A stretch of DNA of 64,000 nucleotides from Modestobacter marinus. Its GTDB lineage: Bacteria; Actinomycetota; Actinomycetes; Mycobacteriales; Geodermatophilaceae. Below are positions 58,991 to 64,000 of this stretch, one piece after another. The notes under the pieces are model-generated. The model was not told where the DNA came from, searched no databases, and saw nothing but the letters and a program-made list of their open reading frames with translations. How positions within the stretch are numbered: the stretch's first letter is position 1; every line of letters starts with the position of its first letter. Location of the stretch: the NCBI RefSeq assembly GCF_011758655.1, contig NZ_JAAMPA010000002.1, positions 868,001-932,000 on the forward strand, written 5' to 3'. A program made the translations under genes and the position numbers.

Positions 58991-60418
58991 TCACCCCAGC
59001 GCGCGGACCGCGTCGGCGAAGGCCCGGCCGCGGTGCGCGTAGTCGGTGAACACGTCCATCGAGGCCGCCGCCGGGGCGAGCAGCACGGTGTCCCCGGGGC
59101 GGGCCAGCCGGACGGCGGCCGCGACCACCTCACGCATCACACTGTCCCCATCCGTCACGGCGCCATCGTCGCCGCTGGGGACGACCGTGCGTGGGACCGA
59201 CGGGGCGTGTCGCGCCAGCGACCGGGCCAGCACCTCCCGATCCCGGCCCAGCAGCACCACCCCGGCCAGCCGTGGGGCGACCGCGGCGACCAGCGGGTCG
59301 ACGTCGGCGCCCTTGAGCAGGCCCCCGGCGATCCACACCACCCGCGGGTAGGCGGCCAGCGAGGCCCCGGCTGCGTGCGGGTTGGTCGCCTTGCTGTCGT
59401 CGACGAAGTCGATGCCGTCGACGCTGCCGACCAGCACGTTGCGGTGCGCGCCGCCGCGGAAGCCGGCCAGGCCCCGCCCGACGGCGGCCGCGTCGACCCC
59501 GGCGACCCGGGCGAGGGCCGCGGCGGCCAGCGCGTTGACCGTGTTGTGCGGCCCCCGCACCTGCAGGGCGTCCAGCTCGACCAGCACCTCACCGGCCGGC
59601 TCGGGGCTGAACGCGCGGTCGACGAGGGCACCGGCCCGGACGCCGAGCTGGCCGCGCGCGGGCTCGCCGAGGGTCACGGTGACCGGGTGCCGGTGGGCGG
59701 CGACCAGCGAGGACGCCACCGGGTCACCGGCGTCGGCGACCGCGACCGGCGCCAGCCGCAGCAGCTGGGCCTTGGCGTCGCGGTAGGCGTCGAACGAGCC
59801 GTGCCAGTCGACGTGGTCGTCGGCGACGTTCAACACGCAGGCACCGGCCGGGGCGATCGAGGAGGACCAGTGCAGCTGGAAGCTGGACAGCTCCACGGCG
59901 ATCGCGTCATGGGCGGGGGCGCCGTCGGCGTCGCGGGCGGTGACCACCTCCACGAGCGGCCGGCCGACGTTGCCGGCCGCGACCGCCCGCCGCCCGCCGG
60001 CCTGCAGGACCGCCTCCAGCATCGTGACCGTCGTCGTCTTGCCGTTCGTGCCGGTGACGGCGTACCAGGGGGCCGGCTCCGCGCCGGGGGCCGCGATCCG
60101 CAACCGCCAGGCCAGCTCCGGCTCGCCGATGACCGCCACCCCGCGGGCGGCGGCGATCCGCAGCAGCGGGGAGTCCGGCCGCCAGCCCGGGGAGGTGACG
60201 ACCAGGTCGACGCCCTCCGGGGGCTCACCGATCGCCCCGAGCCAGCGGGCGCCGGCCCCGACCAGCTCGGCCAGCACGGCGGGCTCGGCGGCGTCGGTGA
60301 GCAGGACGTCGTCCCCGCGGGCCAGCAGCACCCGGGCAGCTGCCGCGCCGGAAACGCCGAGCCCGGCGACCAGCACGGTGCCCAGCGGGCGCCCGGCCGT
60401 CTCGTTCGCAGGTGCCAC
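58991..60418 (-). CDS. murD: UDP-N-acetylmuramoylalanine-D-glutamate ligase
   Basis: Adds D-Glu to UDP-MurNAc-L-Ala. It has 475 residues from GTG 60418, which is only 2 bases after the mraY stop; the frame upstream is the shadow of mraY. Visible are LVAGLGVSGAAAARVLL, the ATP loop VTGTNGKTTTVTMLEAV, NVADDHVDWHG with the carbamylated-lysine region nearby, FVDDSKATNPHA and LLAPAAASMDVFTDYAHRG. Normal family length. Confidence 0.97.
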   Translation of the reverse strand: MAPANETAGRPLGTVLVAGLGVSGAAAARVLLARGDDVLLTDAAEPAVLAELVGAGARWLGAIGEPPEGVDLVVTSPGWRPDSPLLRIAAARGVAVIGEPELAWRLRIAAPGAEPAPWYAVTGTNGKTTTVTMLEAVLQAGGRRAVAAGNVGRPLVEVVTARDADGAPAHDAIAVELSSFQLHWSSSIAPAGACVLNVADDHVDWHGSFDAYRDAKAQLLRLAPVAVADAGDPVASSLVAAHRHPVTVTLGEPARGQLGVRAGALVDRAFSPEPAGEVLVELDALQVRGPHNTVNALAAAALARVAGVDAAAVGRGLAGFRGGAHRNVLVGSVDGIDFVDDSKATNPHAAGASLAAYPRVVWIAGGLLKGADVDPLVAAVAPRLAGVVLLGRDREVLARSLARHAPSVPRTVVPSGDDGAVTDGDSVMREVVAAAVRLARPGDTVLLAPAAASMDVFTDYAHRGRAFADAVRALG

Positions 60419-60420
60419 GT

Positions 60421-61500
60421 CTACAGCCCCGCGACGGAGAGCCAGTCGGCGTAGAACAGCCCCAGCCCGAAGGCGACCGCCATCCCCGTGACCAGCCAGA
60501 ACCGGACGATCACGGTGTTCTCCGCCCAGCCGGCCAGCTCGAAGTGGTGGTGCAGCGGGGCCATCCGGAAGACCCGCCGGCGGGTGGCCCGGAAGAAGCC
60601 GACCTGGATCACCACCGACAGCGTCACCGCGACGAACAGCCCGCCGAGCACGACCAGCAGCAGCTCGGTGCGGGTGACGATGGCCAGCCCGGCCATCAGC
60701 CCGCCCAGGGCCAGCGAGCCGGTGTCGCCCATGAAGATGCGGGCCGGCGAGGTGTTCCACCACAGGAAGCCCAGGCAGGCGCCCATCGCCGCGGCGGCCA
60801 CCAGCGTGACGTCGAGCGGGTCGCGGACGGTGTAGCACCCGTCGACGACCCCTCCGGCGCAGTCGTTGCCGAACTGCCAGAACGAGATGACCACGTAGGA
60901 GCCGAACACCATCGCCGAGGCGCCGGCGGCCAGCCCGTCGAGGCCGTCGGTGAGGTTGACGGCGTTGGAGAACCCGGCGATGAACAGGTAGGCCAGCGCG
61001 ACGAAGGCGACCGCCGGCAGGGTGAGCGGGGCGATGTCCCGGACGAAGGAGACCGTCGTGGTGGCCACCGCGGTGCCGTCCTCGCCGTCGGCGATCAGCG
61101 CGAGGACGGCGAAGGTGACCCCGATGACCAGCTGGCCGACCAGCTTCGCGGTCTTGTTCAGGCCGAGGCTGCGCCGGTACCGGATCTTGAGGTAGTCGTC
61201 GAGGAAGCCGACCGTGCCCAGACCGATGAGCAGGAACAGCAGCAGCAGGCCGGTGGCGGTGACGCCACGCCCCTCCTGGTTGATCACGAACAGGTGCGCC
61301 ACCAAGTAGCCGACCACCGTGGCCAGCACCATCACGGTGCCGCCCATGGTGGGCGTGCCCTTCTTCGACAGGTGGCTCTCCGGGCCGTCGTCCCGGATCT
61401 CCTGGCCGAAGCCGTGCCGCCGGAAGGCCTTGATGGCCAGCGGGGTCAGCAGGATCGAGACCATCAGCCCGACGGCGGCGGCGACGAGGACGGACCTCAT
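60421..61500 (-). CDS. mraY: Phospho-N-acetylmuramoyl-pentapeptide transferase
   Basis: Integral membrane enzyme that makes lipid I from UDP-MurNAc-pentapeptide and undecaprenyl phosphate. It has 359 residues with about ten membrane helices. Catalytic features are the Asp-rich FLDDYLKIRYRRS, the NLTDGLDGLAAG loop and the MGDTGSLALGGLMAG motif; APLHHHFELAGW is the C-terminal His motif. HLSKKGTPTMGG near the N-terminus is diagnostic. The ATG overlaps the murF stop (ATGA). Confidence 0.98.
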   Translation of the reverse strand: MRSVLVAAAVGLMVSILLTPLAIKAFRRHGFGQEIRDDGPESHLSKKGTPTMGGTVMVLATVVGYLVAHLFVINQEGRGVTATGLLLLFLLIGLGTVGFLDDYLKIRYRRSLGLNKTAKLVGQLVIGVTFAVLALIADGEDGTAVATTTVSFVRDIAPLTLPAVAFVALAYLFIAGFSNAVNLTDGLDGLAAGASAMVFGSYVVISFWQFGNDCAGGVVDGCYTVRDPLDVTLVAAAAMGACLGFLWWNTSPARIFMGDTGSLALGGLMAGLAIVTRTELLLVVLGGLFVAVTLSVVIQVGFFRATRRRVFRMAPLHHHFELAGWAENTVIVRFWLVTGMAVAFGLGLFYADWLSVAGL

Positions 61501-62927
61501 GCGACCACCTCCGGGCCGCCGTCGGCGATCAGGTCGGCGGCGAGCTCCTCGAGGCCGTAGCTGCGCGAGGCCTTGACCAGGACGACGTCGCCCGGCCCGA
61601 CCACCTCGGCCAGCATCCGCCGGGCTGCTGCCCGGTCCGGCAGGTGCACGGACTCCTCCTGCTCTCCCCCACGGTCGGCTGCGCGACCCCGGGCGTCCAG
61701 TTCGGCCCGGGCGCCCGCGTGCACGCCGGCCGCGTCGGGACCGACGGCGACGACCAGGTCGACCCCGGCGCGCACGGCGTCCCGGCCCAGCTCCTCGTGC
61801 GCGGCCCCGGCGGTGTCGCCCAGCTCCCCCATCGCACCGAGGACGGCGATCCGGCGACGGCCGCGCAGCCGGCTGAGCGCGGCGAGCGCGGCACGCATGG
61901 ACTCCGGGTTGGCGTTGTAGGCGTCGTTGACGACGGTCACGCCGTCGGCGCGGGTGGTGACCTCCATCCGCCAGCGGCTGCGGGGGGCGGCGGCCGACAG
62001 CGCGGCGGCGACCTGCGCGGGGGTCATCCCGGCGGCGAGTGCGGCGCCGGCGGCCGACAGCGCGTTGGCCACCTGGTGCAGCCCGACGACCTGGAGGGCG
62101 ACGGGGTGCTCCTCGCCACCGGCGCGCAGGGTGAACCGCGGGCGGGCGGCGTCGTCCAGCGTCACGTCGGTGGCCCGGACGTCGGCGTCGGCCTCGACGC
62201 CGGTGGTCACCACGGTCGCCGCGGTGCGGGGCGCCATGCCGATCACCCGCGGGTCGTCGGCGTTGAGCACCGCGGTGCCCTCGACCGGCAGCGCCGCGAC
62301 CAGCTCGCCCTTGCTGGTGGCGATCACCTCGGCGCTGCCGAACTCCCCGAGGTGGGCGGACCCGACGTTGAGCACGACGCCGATCGCCGGCCGGGCGATC
62401 CCGCACAGCCGGGCGATGTGGCCCGGGCCGCGCGAGCCCATCTCCAGCACCAGGAAGCGGGTGTCCGCGTCGGCGGAGAGCACGGTCAGCGGCAGGCCGA
62501 TGTCGTTGTTGAACGACCCCTGGGGGCTGACGGTCGGGCCGGCCGCGGCCAGCACCTGGCCCAGCAGGTCCTTGGTCGAGGTCTTGCCGGAGGACCCGGT
62601 GATCCCGATGGTCACCAGCCCCGCCTCGACCAGGCGGCCGTGCACGGCCGCGGCCAGCCGGCCCAGGGCCGCGACCGGGTCGGCCACGACCACGCAGGGC
62701 AGCGCGGGGTCGGCCCGGGCGGTGAGCGCACCGACCGCGCCGGCCGCCGCGGCCGCAGGGAGGAAGTCGGCGCCGTCCACCCGTTCCCCGGGGAGGGCGA
62801 CGAACAGGTCACCGGCGGCCACGGCGCGGGAGTCGACCAGCACCGCACCGGTGACCTCGGCCGCACCGTCCCCGACGAGCTCGCCGTCGACGGCCAGGGC
62901 CACCTCGGCCAGGGTCAACGAGATCAC
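61497..62927 (-). CDS. murF: UDP-N-acetylmuramoyl-tripeptide-D-alanyl-D-alanine ligase
   Basis: Adds D-Ala-D-Ala to complete the pentapeptide. It has 476 residues. N-terminal DSRAVAAGDLFVALPGERVDG recognises the uridine part, the ATP loop is GITGSSGKTSTKDLL, and SAHLGEFGS, FNNDIGLPLTVL and NDAYNANPESMRAAL follow. The GTG overlaps the murE stop (GTGA) and the stop overlaps mraY. Confidence 0.97.
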   Translation of the reverse strand: MISLTLAEVALAVDGELVGDGAAEVTGAVLVDSRAVAAGDLFVALPGERVDGADFLPAAAAAGAVGALTARADPALPCVVVADPVAALGRLAAAVHGRLVEAGLVTIGITGSSGKTSTKDLLGQVLAAAGPTVSPQGSFNNDIGLPLTVLSADADTRFLVLEMGSRGPGHIARLCGIARPAIGVVLNVGSAHLGEFGSAEVIATSKGELVAALPVEGTAVLNADDPRVIGMAPRTAATVVTTGVEADADVRATDVTLDDAARPRFTLRAGGEEHPVALQVVGLHQVANALSAAGAALAAGMTPAQVAAALSAAAPRSRWRMEVTTRADGVTVVNDAYNANPESMRAALAALSRLRGRRRIAVLGAMGELGDTAGAAHEELGRDAVRAGVDLVVAVGPDAAGVHAGARAELDARGRAADRGGEQEESVHLPDRAAARRMLAEVVGPGDVVLVKASRSYGLEELAADLIADGGPEVVA

Positions 62928-64000
62928 GCGTCCACCCCGGTGCGGGCGGCCAGCAGCTCGTGCAGCACCACGCGGTCGTCGAAGGGCAGCACCTGGCCCC
63001 CCACCTCCTGACCTCTCTCGTGGCCCTTGCCGGCCACCAGCAGCGTGTCACCCGGCCCGGCGAGCGCGACGGCGGCCGCGAGGGCCGCCCGCCGGTCGCC
63101 GATCTCCAGCACCTCGGCCCGCCGGTCGGCGGGGACGTCGTCGACACCGGCACGCATCGCCGACCGGATGACCGCGGGGTCCTCGGAGCGCGGGTTGTCG
63201 TCGGTGATCACGAGCACGTCGCTGGCGGCCGCCGCGGCGGCGCCCATCCCCGGCCGCTTGCCGGGGTCGCGGTCACCGCCGCAGCCCAGCACGGTGAGCA
63301 GCCGCCCGGGGGTCGCCGGGCGGAGCGCGGCCAGCGCGGTCCGCACCGCGTCGGGGGTGTGCGCGTAGTCGACGACGGCGACGAACGGCTGGCCGGCGTC
63401 CACCGGCTCCATCCGCCCGGGGACGACGGTGTCGGCGATCCCGGCCAGCGACGTCTCCGGCGGCACCCCGACGGCGTCGAGCAGCGCGACGGCGAGCACC
63501 GCGTTGGCCACGTTGAAGCTGCCCGGCAGCCGCAGCCGGGCCGGCCAGCTCCGCCCGCCGGGGCCGTGCAGCGTGAAGGTCGAGCCACCGGCGGGGACGG
63601 TGGCGACGTCGCCGGCCGACCAGTCCGCGCCGCCGGCGCCGAGCGCGGAGACGGTGACCGTGCCCGGGCGGACCAGCCGCCGTCCGGCCGGGTCGTCGAC
63701 GTCGACCACCTCGACCGCGGCGCGGCCGTCGAACAGCAGCGCCTTGGCCTGGAAGTAGCTCTCCTGGTCGCCGTGGAAGTCCAGGTGGTCGCGGGAGAGG
63801 TTGGTGAACCCGGCGGCGGCGAAGCGCACCCCGCCGACGCGGCCCAGGACCAGCGCGTGGCTGGACACCTCCATGACCACCGCGCGCACCCCGGACTCGA
63901 CCATCGTGGCCAGCAGCGCGTGCAGGTCGGCCGCCTCCGGGGTGGTGCGGACGCTGGGCAGCTCGGTGGTGACCGGTGCGCCGTCGGCGTCCCGGCCCCG
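62924..64000 (-). CDS. murE: UDP-MurNAc-tripeptide synthetase MurE, 5' end outside window
   Basis: Adds the third amino acid to the stem peptide. Only the C-terminal 358 residues are visible; the ATP loop lies beyond the right edge. VVMEVSSHALVLGRVGGVRF and FTNLSRDHLDFHG are Mur ligase core motifs. ITDDNPRSEDP carries the DNPR motif that recognises meso-diaminopimelate in known MurE enzymes, so a meso-DAP wall is predicted. It is coupled to murF by GTGA. Upstream dcw genes (ftsI, mraW/rsmH, mraZ) would be expected beyond the window. Confidence 0.96.
   Translation of the reverse strand, partial: RGRDADGAPVTTELPSVRTTPEAADLHALLATMVESGVRAVVMEVSSHALVLGRVGGVRFAAAGFTNLSRDHLDFHGDQESYFQAKALLFDGRAAVEVVDVDDPAGRRLVRPGTVTVSALGAGGADWSAGDVATVPAGGSTFTLHGPGGRSWPARLRLPGSFNVANAVLAVALLDAVGVPPETSLAGIADTVVPGRMEPVDAGQPFVAVVDYAHTPDAVRTALAALRPATPGRLLTVLGCGGDRDPGKRPGMGAAAAAASDVLVITDDNPRSEDPAVIRSAMRAGVDDVPADRRAEVLEIGDRRAALAAAVALAGPGDTLLVAGKGHERGQEVGGQVLPFDDRVVLHELLAARTGVDA

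Overview
The window is a very GC-rich (clearly above 70 % by eye), gene-dense stretch of an actinobacterial chromosome. Wag31/DivIVA, SepF, YggT and FtsZ next to the dcw cell-wall cluster, a PriA-type HisA with no separate trpF in view, the actinobacterial TIGR02234 and TIGR03085/TIGR03086 families, GTG/TTG starts and many leaderless promoters all point to Actinomycetota. The overall gene order and the intergenic GC repeats remind me of Geodermatophilaceae (Blastococcus/Modestobacter/Geodermatophilus), but that family call is inference. MurE carries the DNPR motif, so a meso-diaminopimelate wall is expected.

Layout. 1-10138 (minus): tesB (cut by the left edge), pyk, gltD, gltB, lgt. 10135-15975 (minus): trpA, trpB, trpC, a TIGR02234 membrane protein, trpE and hisI, most joined by 4-base stop/start overlaps. 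16010-19604 (minus): a proline-rich membrane protein, a flavin dehydrogenase and two small membrane proteins. 19665-23272 (minus): a heterodimeric ABC exporter with one degenerate ATP site. 23448-28903: two MDMPI/DinB-type proteins, a nitroreductase and an SDR on plus, and hisF-ridA-priA plus an AraC regulator on minus. 28972-33493 (minus): hisD-hisC-hisB, a 58-residue membrane protein, a nucleotidyltransferase, hisH. 33574-41622: a LON-domain protein on plus; a DUF2567 protein, dnaE, a CPBP protease, an RluA-type pseudouridine synthase and lspA on minus. 41949-48388: mqo and ileS on plus, with a K+/H+-type antiporter between them on minus. 48495-64000 (minus): divIVA, a 31-codon ORF, yggT, sepF, yggS, pgeF, ftsZ, ftsQ, murC, murG, ftsW, murD, mraY, murF, murE (cut by the right edge).

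Function. The left half joins ammonia assimilation (GltBD), lower glycolysis (Pyk) and two intermixed amino-acid pathways. No trpF is seen, and the HisA here looks like PriA, which serves both histidine and tryptophan synthesis. The right half is the division and peptidoglycan machine: MurE/F/C/D make the UDP-linked pentapeptide, MraY and MurG build lipid I and II, FtsW polymerises, FtsQ/FtsZ/SepF form the divisome and DivIVA marks poles and septa.

I found no phage, IS element, CRISPR array, rRNA or tRNA, and no convincing new multi-gene system. The more interesting signals are a uniform leaderless promoter architecture (a TAnnnT-like box 6-7 bases before an ATG/GTG), two cases where the upstream gene's TAG stop forms the first half of that box, a family of GC-rich palindromic elements placed directly after stop codons, a four-hairpin array between mqo and the antiporter, an IleRS with the swapped GXHH signature, and two overlooked small ORFs.
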